Below are positions 13,800-26,500 of a DNA stretch of 64,000 nt, piece after piece; within the stretch, counting starts at the first letter, position 1; each line of letters opens with the position of its first letter. The notes below the pieces were generated by a model that searched no databases, had not been told where the DNA came from, and saw only the letters and a list, made by a program, of their open reading frames with translations. The DNA comes from Entomortierella parvispora (Eukaryota; Mortierellomycota; Mortierellomycetes; Mortierellales; Mortierellaceae): assembly GCA_963573315.1 (NCBI GenBank), contig OY752144.1, positions 924,501-988,500 on the forward strand. Reading direction: 5' to 3'. Made by a program: the position numbers and the translations under genes.

Positions 13800-16700
13800 A
13801 TGGCTGGTCTTAAGGTAGTGCTTCGCCCTTCCTTCCACACCTTTTCTCCTCGTCCCTGCACTCACCCCTTCTGACTCCTCTGTGTCAATCCTCAATCCCT
13901 CCATTCTTAGTACGAACTCGACCAGTGGAATGAAGGCGTCATTGCATTCGACCAGGGTCTGTACGAGGACGCACTCGAGATCTTTGAGGTAAGGATTCCC
14001 ATGCATGCTTCTCGATGGAGACTGAGAAAACCACTTGCAGGAAAGAAGAAGCACCACGGTCTGGACAGCGCAGGACAAACCCACGCCCACAACACTCACA
14101 ACACACGGACACACGGACACACACAAATACACAGAGGGGCTACCCGACCGACTAGTGGCGCCATTCTTTTTTTGTTCGTTACACCACAGTTTGCCCGGTT
14201 CACAAAGGAGGAGGATGTGGTCCATGCACATTCAGCCAACCAGCGAAAAGTGGCGGGATGAGACTGCGTGGCATGGCATCCCAGCACCATGCCTCCCATG
14301 CTGACGGACTGGCTGGCATGCACCCGCGCAGGGCGAGCGAGGTCCCCTGGACGGGTGCCCCTGGCCCTGGGTTTATTTTAGCCCTGTCGGGTCTATCTGC
14401 CTGCTTTCTGTCTGTGCCTCGGTCCGTTAAACAATGTCTCGCCTTGGCCCTTTTATCTTTAGCCCATCGCAGACTCCGCCAAGATCCATTTCAACATCGG
14501 CGTGGTCCTGGCCACTTTGGGCGACTTTGTGGGAGCGGTGAGTGAACGCAACCTGGGTTTGCCTTTTCTTTTTTGCCTTGTGTCTGGTGCCTTTTGCCTT
14601 GTCTGTCTTTGCTGACCGGTTGACGTGCGGAACGGAACCGCCGCTGCCCTGTCGCAACCAAACACCGTGCAGCAGAGGGGATGCACGAAACTCGCCCTTT
14701 TGTTCCTTCCCTTGCCTTGCCTTTGCCTTTGCCTTCCCTTGCCTACCTACGGCCATGCTGCCATACTTGTTTTAAAGGGTGAACAGGCCGGCCGGTAGCG
14801 AGAAAGGGAGGGATGCAACTGAAGCAAACGGGCGGGCAAGGCAGTCGAAAAGGAGACAACAGGCCTCCTCGAGAGAACACAATTCTTACGTCAAACTCAT
14901 CATCCCGTTTTCTGCTTTTTCTTTTTTTTTTCCTTTCTTTTTTTCTTTACTGCAGAGCGATGCCTACACGGAAGCAACAAAGCTGGATCAGTATCTCGCT
15001 ATCGCTTATTTTCAAAACGGAGTCGCCAACGTGGCCCTGGAGGACTATGCCAAGGCACTCAGCTGTTTCCACGATGCCTTTTTGGTAGGTCCACAAACAC
15101 ACACAAACATCTCCTTTCAATCGAAATGGACCCTCCTTTTTTCCCCGTTCTCTGTTGTGTCTCTCTCTGCCTCTCTCTGCCTCTCTCTGCCGCTTTCATT
15201 TTAGTGGGGAGGCACTGCCTTTCCTGCTGTGTTTGTTCTCCTCTGACAGTCCTGTATGGAAAGTTGGAAGAACCAAAGGCAAAAATACAACTCCAAAGGC
15301 GAGAGCCTCATGTACAACCAACTGACCGACTGTGTCGCAAATATGAAAGCTGACAAACCATTTCTCCTTCATATCTTGGCCATAGTATCTGAGAGGCAAC
15401 ATGGTGATTGACTACACACAGCTGGGGCTAGACTTTAAGCTGTATTCATGCCAGGTCCTCTTCAACCGCGGGCTGTGTTATATTGAATTGGGCGAGATGG
15501 ACCTGGGAATGACAGATCTCTGGCGCGCAACGCGGGAAAAACAAACCAAAGCCCACGATGTGCTGGACCAGGCGCTGAGGGACCGGGGCCACGACTGCAC
15601 AGTCTTCACAGTTCCCCAAGGAGTCCTTTATCGACCACCAGAGTCCAAGGTGAAGAACTCAAAAAAGAAGGACTATTTGGGCAATTCAAAGGTGATTGCC
15701 GCGATCGACGCCTCAGACTCATTTGCAGGATTCCAGGGCAAATCGGCATGGCAGGTTCAGATGAGTGGACCAACGAACGTGGCGGCGGTCGAGGATCCAA
15801 GGCCCATGACGCCTCCAAATGGTAAGTGCCTCCTCTGGACTCTGGAGCATCTTTTCAATCTATTTTCATTCGTTTTTTTTCTGTGGAGGATCTGGATTAT
15901 TCTCTGCTTTGATTCTTTGGAGGTACTTTCTTGTGGGATGATCATGATTTGTAAACATCTCTATTGCGCTCTCGTTTCTTACCTGTGTATGAATGTTTTG
16001 GAGCAAATTCCTGGGACACCCACCTCGCCCGTTTGCTCTCTGTCTGAAATTTAATTTGGGGCTACAAAAGAGTTGAAGCTGAGCGGGGAGCAGAGGGATG
16101 CAAGGATGTGGGTAAATTTTTTGCTCTCGGCTAGGCATTGTGCAAAAAATGCTCCGTCATGAACGTGTCAAGGAGGATGGGGTGTGAGCGAACGCCTTTC
16201 CTGTTCTAGCAGGGTGTTTTCCCTCGAGTTGTGGCGCGGATGTCTTTTTTTTTTTTGGAGGTGTTTATTCTTAGAACTTTTTTTCCCAACCCTTACTTCT
16301 TTCCTTTCAAAAACCAGAGGTCCAAAGTGAACAGGTTCTATTTCTGGGATAGGGTATCCCTCCTACCTCTTCCATATTTCCAGCTTTGTACTGTACTGAC
16401 TGAATTTTGTTTGCTCTTTCGTTTTTCTCTCTTCTGCAAAATGGAATAGCTCTTCAACGTAGAGCCACGGAGCGCGTCGCCGGGTTGGGCGCGAATGGAC
16501 GAGCAAGACGAGGCACTGATCCGGAAAGACCTCAGCTGGAGCATGCAGCGTCTTTCAGTGGCTTGGATATCTCTGCGAGACGAGGTCAGCTATCGGCCGG
16601 TACCTCACCCCTCGGTCCAAATTCTGCGTCTTCCTTCGCCTCAGCTGGTTCTGAGCCTAGGGTTTCACTTTTGTCCAGGCGCAACACGGATGCTCAACGA

Positions 16701-17579
16701 CCCGCGCCCTTGAATTTATCTGGGAACTCGAACCTAGAACGGAGTGATAGCAACAAGTCAGAGAAGAAACAAGGGCAGCAACATCAGCAAGGATCTGCGA
16801 GTCAATATCAGGATGATTTGGATGATATCGATGAGCACGTCTACGCCCTGACAATCGATGCCCAAGAGTTTACAGTCTCGGATCCCCGTCCTACCCAAAG
16901 ACAGTATGCAGGCAACAATGGCACAGGTCGCACCCTACTGAATCATCGACTGCCCACTGCCGGACCTTCCCCTCCTTCTTCCATCTCGAACGGTCAGAGC
17001 AGTCCCCCCAGTCGATCCATGACACCACTCAATGATCTCCGCCGCATGGGAAGCAACACTAGCACTGTCAGCAGTACCAGCAGCAAACTTCGTCGCGATG
17101 ACAGCATTCGGAGTGCAGCTTCGGGATCAGGTGGAGGCAACTACCAGTCTCATCAGCAACCGAACGCTCAACATTATCAACCATCGGGATATTTGGACGA
17201 GCCTGTCTATGCTGGGCTTCGTGATAAAGTAAGTTGGATTAGGGGTTTATTGCCTCCCTCACTGTCGGTTGGCCTCGACATTTTGTTTTGCTAACATTTC
17301 TCGTACCTGTCATTTCACCCATTATAGCTCCGAGTCAAATGTCATTACACGGATACACGGGCAGTTTTGGTCAGGGCAGATACACCTTTGCAAGAGCTGC
17401 TGCAAAAGGTTCAGGACAAGTTCCAGTCAGATCGGCCTCTCAAGTTGAAGTACAAGGACGAGGACCACCACATGCTTTCGATGATTGATGATGAGGACTG
17501 GTTGATGGCACAACAGGTTCACATGGAGACCATGGGCTCTCTGGACAGGATGGAGCTCTGGTGCTTTGATGATGAGTAA
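13800..17579 (+). CDS. noxR: NoxR: p67phox-like NADPH oxidase regulator (TPR, activation motif, PB1)
   Basis: Seven exons (13800-13814, 13911-13988, 14463-14537, 14956-15084, 15386-15821, 16450-17228, 17328-17579) give 587 residues. The first exon encodes only MAGLK. TPR repeats span about 6-165 and include IHFNIGVVLATLGD, IAYFQNGVANVALEDY and VLFNRGLCYIELGE, the Rac-binding face in p67phox-type proteins. An activation-domain-like stretch follows (SKVIAAIDASDSFAGFQG). A Ser/Gln-rich linker leads to a C-terminal PB1 domain (about 504-587) with an acidic DDEDWLMA motif. By homology it binds GTP-Rac and activates a membrane Nox at hyphal sites. No Nox gene is in the window. Introns 2, 3 and 5 are 400-630 nt, far above the local norm. 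The 627-nt one before the linker could hide an exon. Confidence 0.9.
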
Positions 17580-18786
17580 AGAGAACAGAATGGGAACTGA
17601 AAGAGTCCCGCCTTTTCTTTCACCTTTTCTTTCTTCTTCACTCCGTTTCTGAAGCGCCAAGCGAAAGAATGCATGACCCCGCGACATGGTGATCAAAAAA
17701 AAAAAGAAAAAAATACAAAAAAAAACCCGCGGCTGGATCCGATGAGTATCATTCAAAATATTACCTCTGCCGTTTAGATAGACAACAAGAGACAAGACGT
17801 ACGGCATCGCATCTCTAACTCAATACCCTTTCCCCATATCCCTTTCATTTTCATGTCCAACTCATCGAATAAAAGCACAGTTTTCAAAGAATATCGGGTA
17901 GTTTCTTGATGGTTTTATGTGAACTTGGGGGAGGAGAAGGAGGGAGGGGTGTTTGCGAGAAAGAGAACCTTCGTTTCTTGAAATTTGCGTTCCAAGTTGG
18001 TAATTGGTCGAAACAGCCTTCAAAACAAAGACTCTTTCCAAAGGAAGACCGGCCCCATTCCCGCAAGCCCACTCCTTAAATGCTCTTTGACATTTGCTTT
18101 CTCAGTTCGCTGGGATACTGCCCAGAGTTTTGTTGCTAAAATAATGAATAGGTCACTGATATTCATTGGTTCCCGCGGTTGTGCTCTTCATTGAGATAGT
18201 ATCGGCAGTGAGTGCCTTGGGTGGGTTTAGACTTGCACTGGTGATTATAGCTTGATGCAATGGAAGGAGAAATGAATGAGGAGTGATGGAGAGGACGAAA
18301 TGGTTGCAACTTGGAGCCAAAAAAAAAAAGAATATATATATGAAAAGAGCTGTAGGCCTGTGCGCATGCACGTCGCAGTCGCGTGCAGTTTCCTTGCCCT
18401 TTCCCTCCATGCTCTTCTTCCTCGTCAGAGAAGCAGAAGGGGCCAAGAGCGAGGAAAGTCCCTCCATCCCTCCACTTTTTTCTCTCCTGCGAAACGGCAG
18501 GTGCACTGCTGCTACTGCTGTGCTGCCGATGCCACCGTTGATCCTTCAACGGACGAGCATTGTCGTATTGATCTCGTCGCAGTTGATGGAGGGCCCTCAT
18601 GTGGCCCTCCAATTGCCCTTCTTCTCTTCTTACTTCTCGCCCATCCACTCCATACATGTCCAACGTCTAACCCGTCCTCCTATACGTCGCCACTGCTGTC
18701 TTTCGGTCTTTTGCTTCCTGCTTCATTCTCGACCACCTTTATAGTGTCCTTCTTGCTGTCAACACAGACCAACAACGTAGACACAG
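17580..18786. other. Intergenic region between NoxR and permease genes
   Basis: NoxR 3' region followed by an upstream region with CT-rich leader. An A-run (18319-18328) and TATATATA (18334-18341) are present. There are no frames with coding character. Confidence 0.5.
17868..17873 (+). terminator. Poly(A) signal AATAAA of NoxR
   Basis: AATAAA about 290 nt after the NoxR stop, at the end of an AT-rich 3' region, preceded by A-rich tracts (17695-17725). It is the first canonical signal after the stop. Confidence 0.45.
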
Positions 18787-21700
18787 ATGCACCCTGTTCA
18801 TTCTCTCGAGCCGGCATACCTTAGGCCTGATACATCAACGCATCCAGGTTCTGTGATCATGATGAAGAACAGGTCGAGTTCCCATGCAGATTCGAGCGAC
18901 AACAACTCCTCAAGCGGCCGACTGTCCATGTCCATCAGAGTTGTCCGCTCGGCACCTTCTCTCTTGACCCTTGACGACTACAATCTAATATCTCTTGGCT
19001 ACAAACCTGCAAGTATATTTGGCCGACATTCGTTTTTCCTTATCGAGCTCCTGTTGTTGCCAAGTATCTAACCTATTCGTCCGATTCTCCTGGCATTGTT
19101 AGGTCTTGTCCAGGAGGCTGTCGTGGATCACTCTCTTGGGTATAATGGTGACAGCAAGCAATGTTCTCTGTGGCATCGTGGCGTTATATGGTCTTCCTCT
19201 CACTAACGGGGGGCCTGCATGGGCTACTTGGAGCTATGTCGCTGTTGGATCCATGTCTATTGTCGTCAGCCTTTGTATTGCAGAGCTCGCCTCCGCGTAC
19301 CCAACTGCGGCAGGGATTCACCATTGGGTTTACCGACTGGGATCGACACATCAAAGAGCCTACTTGACTTGGCTGACTGGATGGCTCACCATTGCCAGCT
19401 CGGTAAATCGATACAACAAGAAAAAAGGATGAGGCGATGGTAATGGCAAAAGAGATTAGACTGATGGATGGTCCTTCGTTTTGTTGGTGAACTATTAGAT
19501 TGCCTCCGCATCCTCGGTGGCGTTTTATTTTTCATCGATCTTGGGCCAAATCCTGTTGTCGATTTACAGGGTCTCGTCTACTCCTGGGATGCTGGTCATG
19601 TTCCATCTTGGCGCTGTGCTGTTCTGGCAGGCCTTTAACCTGCTCCCTATCCGCGGCCTTGGTTATATTTCTACGATGGGAGGTTAGTACAACAACAACA
19701 ATATGACAGTAACTACGCCAGCTCATAGAGATGAACCCCATTTATTTACTGACAACTTTTCTAACCACCCACATTCGAAATAATAGGACTCTTCGTTATA
19801 GGAGTAGTAGTGGCGTTAACGACTTTGCTCGTGATGTCTTCGCCGATCGACGTCTCCTTCATCAATATCCCATTCTCGACCTATTTGAATTACTCGGGCA
19901 GCTCCAGCGCGTTATATGCAGGACTCAGTAGTGCGTTGATGGCATCTTTCGTTTTTTGCCCACAAGACACTGTTATTCGCATGGTAAGTAGAAGATAGAT
20001 GCTTTAAACTGGCATTGTTGAAATTGCTCTAACCCCCATTCGTGATTTTTCTGTGCATAGTCTGAAGAGTGTCGTCGACCAGAGCACACGATTCCTCATA
20101 TTATTACTTGGACAAACTTCTTTAGTCTCATCCTCGGGTTACCTTTAGTCATAGCGCTGAACTTTGGTATTCTTCAGCCTATGAAGGGTCTATTGGATGA
20201 ACCTGTTCCGGCTGTCCGAGTCATTCTGGTGTGTGCAGCATGTTGCCAGCGAAGCAGTTCAATTTATTTCGTTGCTGACCTCCAGCTTCTGTTTAATAGG
20301 TCACTTTGGGAAAGGCGCCCGGCAGTGTCTCCATATCCTTGGTCCTTGCGGCTGTCTTCTTTACTGGATTGAGCCGCCTTGGAATCGCAACTAGGGTTGC
20401 TTTTTCGTTTGCACGCGACGGGGGAATTCCAAAGTCCTCCTATTGGACCCACCTCCATCCTCGAAGAAGAACGCCTCAACGTATATCTTGGCTTGTCACG
20501 GCGGCCTGTATGTCTGCCATATTTCCTTTCTACTGGGGTGATAACAATGCCTTTCATTGGATTACAAGCCTTGCTTGCGTCAGTACAAACCTGAGTTTCG
20601 GTAACTCTCCCCCCCTTCATTTTGTTTCTAACTGCTGCACTCGTGCGATTAGAAGAGACACTGACTCTTCTGTGTGAAATCTTGTACCGTAGTGATTCCT
20701 CTCTGGATGCGATTGACAAAGGAAGGACAGCTGCGTCATGACCCTGGGCCGTTCTCACTCGGTTCGTTCTCTAGACTGTTGAACACTATCGCCATTTTGT
20801 GGCTTTTGTTCCTCTCTTGCATCCTAATGCTCCCCTCCACGCTGCCATTGACACGGTCCAATTTCAACTACACGCCAGCTGCAATCGCGGGAATATTCAT
20901 CATGAGCTCGATGTGTTGGTGCAAGGCGAAATATGACTTTAATGGAAGAGCCAAAGAAGGCAGTCGTGCAGTCCATCGGTCGCTTTCCCCCTTTCGCGAT
21001 AGCCATATCCGTTCGCAACCACAAGGCCCGCCTTACCATCATCACCAAGAAAGTGGCTATCACCTCCAGGACACGCGCCACCTCTCTTATTCCCGTTCAC
21101 AACAACCGCAGAACAATGTCCTTGAGAGTTATCCCCAGACAGCAACTCAGCATAGGCCGCGTTTAACTCGGAGCTTGTCACATTCAAGACAGCCAGGGCA
21201 CACTCGTCGGACGCTTTCTTCGCAGCCTCAAAGCAGATCTAAAAATGAGCTTCTAGGAGGATCGTCAAATGATGTCTTGGCAATGGCGACGACCACATCG
21301 GAGACTCGTAGGGCGACAGATGGTGCTGGTTTACCTGGGGCAGCAGGTCATTACGGGAAGCAGCTATTTCAACAGTCCAGGAATTCAAATGATTCTTACC
21401 GCCAGAGTCAACCATCTGCAGCCCTAGGAACTCCACTTTGCGACTATCCAGAGCCCTTGCCTCCACTTGTCACGTCTCCAAGCAGCGATCCACATGAGCC
21501 TCGGAAAATATCTACCCCAGAGACACAACAAAAAGTCTATACCACTGACGGGCCCCCAGATTATCGAGATGAGGATAGTAATCCTGTGGAAAGTAACGAC
21601 GCTGGAAGTCAAGATCATGAAGCCGACGGTTATCCAGACCACTCCTTAGCAGCTTCAGCAGCTGTGCCAGAGATCTCTATTGCACCTCCAACGACGATCA

Positions 21701-23289
21701 GTAGCCAAGAAAGCGAAAGATCTCGGGCCACAACGACTGCTACCACAGACAGCGCAACCACAGAAGCTCCCTCTGGCAGGGTTGACTCAATGCCCATAGT
21801 CATAGCGTCCTTCCCTTCTTCATCTTTGCCATGCTCTGTGGTTCAAACAGAGGCTTCGGTTCAGACAGAGTCACTATCGCGTCACTTTCCTATCTCTCCA
21901 GTTATTCGACCACCAAACGCAACAGAGAGTATCTTTGGAGACGGCGTGGGCATGAAACAGCAGGTTAAATCAACCATGACAGATACGATAGCTTTAGGCC
22001 TCTCAAGCGGAACAGGATCACAACCAAAGGTCACAATCGGACCACAAATTCACCCTCTTGACTTCCCAGATCGACGCCCCAGTGACAAGTCTACAAGAAA
22101 AAGACCTCCAACGCCCTATCCTCCTAACAAAGACAATCCTGGCCATGACACGTCCTCGTCCAATCCGTCCGCGTCACCCTTGCTGACCCCCAAGGTAATG
22201 GCTACTTCAACTATGGAACACAGTTCTGACTCGGACGATGCTGTCTGGACCGCCAGGATCCGAGAGGTCGACCGAGATCAGGGCGCCCCAAAGTTGAAAA
22301 CAGGCGAACCCGCGCGACCTGTTCACCATCTCCTACGTCGGCCGGCACAATACCCGATGCAATCTTCCGCCAAACTTTCTTCTCACGATGTGCATGCTTT
22401 GGCAGCTGCTGTTGCCGTCGAGGACATCATGGATGTAGATGAGGCTTATGAAGCGGAGCACCATCACCAGTACCCTGTCATTTCACGGTATCAGTCCTCA
22501 CATGATCTTTTTAATCTACCCCCGCCGGCTACCACACCTCTTGCAACGATTAAGTCCAACACGATGGCAGGTGTGGCTATGGACGTTGATGAGGCTTTCG
22601 AAAAGGAGAACTACTATCAGCGCTCTGTCATCTCGACCTATCAGCCCTCTCATGATCTATTCAATTTACCGGCATCCGCCTTGGCAGCAGCAGCAGAAGA
22701 AGCGAAGAAAGGGACTACTATGCGGCCTTCCGGATTGAAAAGAGAAAGCCAGATGATCTCGCAGGACGAAAACGACGACGACAAGGCGAAAAGTCCCTGT
22801 TCTGAGCCAGTCGAAGATCAGGACGACAAGGTTTCCTCTTTGAATTTGGTCAAAGGAGAAATTGTATCTGGAGGTGGAACTAGTTTTCCTCCAAGACTTC
22901 AAGGAGCGACCCTGGACGCGCGTCGAGGGGAGCTGGATGAGCGAAAAGCGCGTGATGAGTCTGTGGCGAGATGGGCAGAGGAGCAAGGAAAAATCCTTGA
23001 GCGTCGGCTGCGAAAACAAAAGATGAATCAAGTGCGAACTCTAGCTCTTCAAGACTTGCGTCGGGATCAGTACGTTTATCGATCGACATTGGGAACGGCA
23101 GGCAAAGACGGATTGCTGTCTGTGGCTCCACTAAAGGTCAGACTTGAGCAAGACCGCAGTGATGACAGTGACAATATTAATGTCCAACAGGAGGATGCCG
23201 TATTGGACGGAGATGGAGGCAGGGACGGAGACGAGGTGTTACTGCTAGAGCGGGTAGAGACTCTCGGAGCAGGAGTCGGCAAACCATGA
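18787..23289 (+). CDS. APC-superfamily amino acid/choline/GABA permease with about 780-residue cytoplasmic tail
   Basis: Seven exons (18787-19008, 19103-19402, 19499-19682, 19787-19983, 20061-20228, 20300-20600, 20693-23289) give 1322 residues. Residues about 60-540 carry the membrane core of the amino acid/choline transporter family (Uga4/Hnm1-like): DDYNLISLGYKP, ELASAYPTAAGIHHW, SEECRRPEHTIPH and SRLGIATRVAFSFARDGGIP. About twelve hydrophobic segments make it a plasma-membrane or vacuolar permease, probably proton-coupled. Intron 1 has a GC donor (CCT|GCAAGT), the only choice that restores the family frame. After the last helix the final exon runs on for about 780 residues of Ser/Thr/Pro/Gln-rich disordered sequence. 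This contains a twofold repeat (MDVDEAYE...SSHDLFNLP and MDVDEAFE...PSHDLFNLP) and a basic coiled region near residue 1230. Typical members have 500-600 residues. The substrate cannot be assigned. Confidence 0.88.
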
Positions 23290-23516
23290 TGGGGATCAGA
23301 AATGAATGATAATAAAAGAATTTTCCTGCGGGGAGTCACAGAAGTGACCAAATCCGATAGAAAGTCTGGTGGCGCGCTCTGTGGAAGACACGCGATTCCA
23401 CCTCTTTTTCACGCAGTGGGTTGTCTGCTGATGATTCGGTTCAGTTTTATTTATTTCATTTTTTGTTTTTGACACAACTGCACTCTTTCTGAAAAGAAAA
23501 ACGGCCGTCCGTTCCT
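23290..23516. other. Short convergent 3' spacer
   Basis: The permease gene (+) and casein kinase gene (-) converge here with only 227 bp between stops. AATAAA at 23311-23316 serves the + strand gene. Confidence 0.6.
23311..23316 (+). terminator. Poly(A) signal AATAAA of the permease gene
   Basis: Canonical signal 22 nt after the stop codon. Confidence 0.5.
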
Positions 23517-26500
23517 TCATTTGGGTCGCACGCGGCTGCCGCCGTTTTTCACCAAGTTGATATTGTTACTCTTGAAGGTCTCTTGAAGACTAGTGTTGGA
23601 GCATTTGCGAGATCGTGAAGATCGGCGTCGTTGATCGTTGTATCCACTATTGTAGCCATATCCATGGTTGCCTCCGCCCTGAGAGTGTGTTTGCTCATGC
23701 TCGCCAGCATGATGATATTTAGGTGGAGGATATGATTGCTGCTGTTGGTGATGAGACGGATGAGGTTGACCGCCTCCATTACAGAACGGCGGAATCCCCC
23801 ACTGTGGTCGCTGGGATGCTGTCAAAGATAGAGGTGGGGGGTTGTTGGGGTTGGGACTTGGATGAGGTTGCGTTCCCTGGAACCGACTTCCTGGAGCAGA
23901 GACCTGCCGAGATCGACGACTATGGTTCCATTCGTGACTATCTACTGGTCCGTCAACAGAGCCATGGACGGGGAACGGTCTACCCCCTGTCGCTGGTCGC
24001 CATCGATCCCGTCGGCTGTCCAATGGATGCTGCGGCTGAGGATGCTGGCGCTGATACTGCCAGTTTTCACTGCCACTTCTTTGAGCGCCTCCGTGTTGAG
24101 CAAGTTGTCCGTCTTGGGATCCATCACGGTTCAGTCTATCTCCTTCCCACCCACTGTCGGGACGATGAGACCTTCCATGGGCACGATCTTGGGAGCCATG
24201 ATAAGATGGACGATGGTGATGGGAACCGCCGACTTTGACCGGACTACTAGCCTCAGTTGGATATCCACGCTGTGAGTGTTCAATTCCAGGCTCCATCTCA
24301 TGGCCAGAACGCACGATCATGGATGAGAACGAAGAGGACAGAGATTTTGGGGATATAGGGTGTTGTCCAGAGCTAGCGACTGTTGTCGCTGTCGAATCAC
24401 GAGCAAGAGGGTGTATTGGTGCCGCCAGGGAAGTATCGATACCCAATCGACCAGAATAATCGCGTGAATATTGACGGCTACGCGTCTGAGGCAGCTGCGA
24501 CCCGGCTGCAGCTGTGGCAACATTGACAGTGGTAGCAGTAGAAGGATCATGTGCTGTGAAGGCTGCGATGCGGGCAGATGGCGGCAAAAGGCCATACGGT
24601 GGCTCATTAGAGTAAAGTCTAGCATCCTGGGGTGCATGCTGTGCCTTTGATTGCCGAGCAAACTGAAGTCCTAGACCATCAGCGCCACGTTGTGCCTCCT
24701 TTGGTAGACTCGGTTCAACAACGGACCCACCAGGGAACGATCCGACGTTGAAAGGGGGGTAACTACCAAATCCTGACTGTAGAGCTGCCGTGCCAGCATC
24801 ATCATCCTGGCCCCATTCGGCAAGGTCCTGCTTGTCCACTTCGCCCCAATTGTGAGACGGGTCAGCTTCTGCATCGGCATTCGCTGGCGCCACATCCCAA
24901 TCGATTTGGTCTTTGAGGTCCTCTCGGATATCGCCACTGCAAGCTACAATCGAGAAACCACCCGAGGCTGCCACGTCTGGGGGGGTGGTTGTCCACAGTG
25001 ACTCTGGGTTGTAATCTTGAAACTCTGATTTTTCAGCACGCACGTATTGAGGTCGTTTGCGCCAATTCTCCAGAGGATTGTCTTTCACGCGCTCCTTGGT
25101 CTTGAATGGATCGTTCTTCTTGATCGGGATCTCTTTAGCAGGGGCCGCCACAGGGAGTTGTTGTTGCTGAATTTGGAGGCCGTTAAAGCAACCCTCAAGC
25201 GATCGTGACACTCCCCCGGCTGGCTCTCTATAGAACCTGACAGTTTGTGCCTCTGTTCCTCGTCCAGCTGAAGTTGTCAGGATCTTGCGAAGGTAGTCAT
25301 AGTCGGGCTCTTCATCAAACACCAGACCGCGAGCATATCCAATAAACGTCATAAACCCCCGAGGGAGACCCTCACAGAGTTCATCCAGTTCAATCTCTTC
25401 CTTGATCTCCTTCATCTTTGCCCAGCCTTGCTTAGAGTTTCTAGCGGCGATTCCAGACCAAGGCAACATTCCAATAAGGAACTCTATGAGCATATAACCC
25501 ACGGATTCAATGTCGTCACGGCGAGAGTGTTCTGTGAAAGAGGAGGCACGACAACTTCAGTTAGTAGCTAATCCAATACGACAGCGCGCTGTTAGTGCTA
25601 CTGAGCTGGTGTAGTACCTCGTCCGTTATGAATGTTCAGACTGGCATAGCGAGCAGTGCCAACCTTGTGTCGCACGGTACTCTTTCCATGTAGGTGTCTC
25701 CCAGATGAATCACGGTAAAACGTCGCCAACCCAAAGTCGACGATAGACAGCTTTGGCTTGCCATAACTTAGCAAAATGGGGGAGGTTGGCGAAGAGGAAA
25801 GGGTTGAGACGGTCGAATGTGTAGACTCAATGCTATGTTGGCGTCGACGGGTGTCGTTAAAGAAGCTCATGGTATGATCTGGGAAGATTGGTGGCGTGAG
25901 CGTCTTGCCTACTGGTGCCTCAGGGAACACAATGCTGTCATCCAACAAAAAGTTTTCTGGTTTCACATCACGGTAGACGACTCCTTGCTTGTGAATGTAC
26001 TCTAGTTGGGATATCTGCACGTACAAGGAATTTGGTCCGCAAGGTCAGATGTATGCAAGAGGCAAACGATACTAACATACAAAAAAATGGAAACAGTCCG
26101 TACCATCTGTACTCCAAGTTCAATGACGAAGCTTAGAGGAAACTTCTCGTTCTCACGGCGCACTTGCTTCAAGTTTGGTCCAAGAAGATCAATGACCAAG
26201 GCATTATAGGAGCCTTCTCTACCATACCAATGCATACGAGGGATACCAACTATATTACCAATTCGTAGAGGCGTGAGAAGTTTTGATTAGTCCAATGCAA
26301 TCGATCCGCCCTAGTGTCGCTTGCACAAATTTTCCCTGTCTAAAACATTATATCCCACTGAAACAGAGGGTGGAGGGACTGTGCACGTCCCAAGGAACAT
26401 CAAGGACATGCCCTTTCACCATTGCCGACAGTCTCAGCACCACGAGCGAACTGGCGTGTTGCATGGTCGGTTGCTTTTGTTTTCATGACTCGGACCACCC

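Noticed and set aside
20930-23289. Permease tail as a separate gene
   Set aside because: It is continuous with the last transmembrane helices in one exon, with no intervening stop, promoter-like spacer or poly(A) signal.
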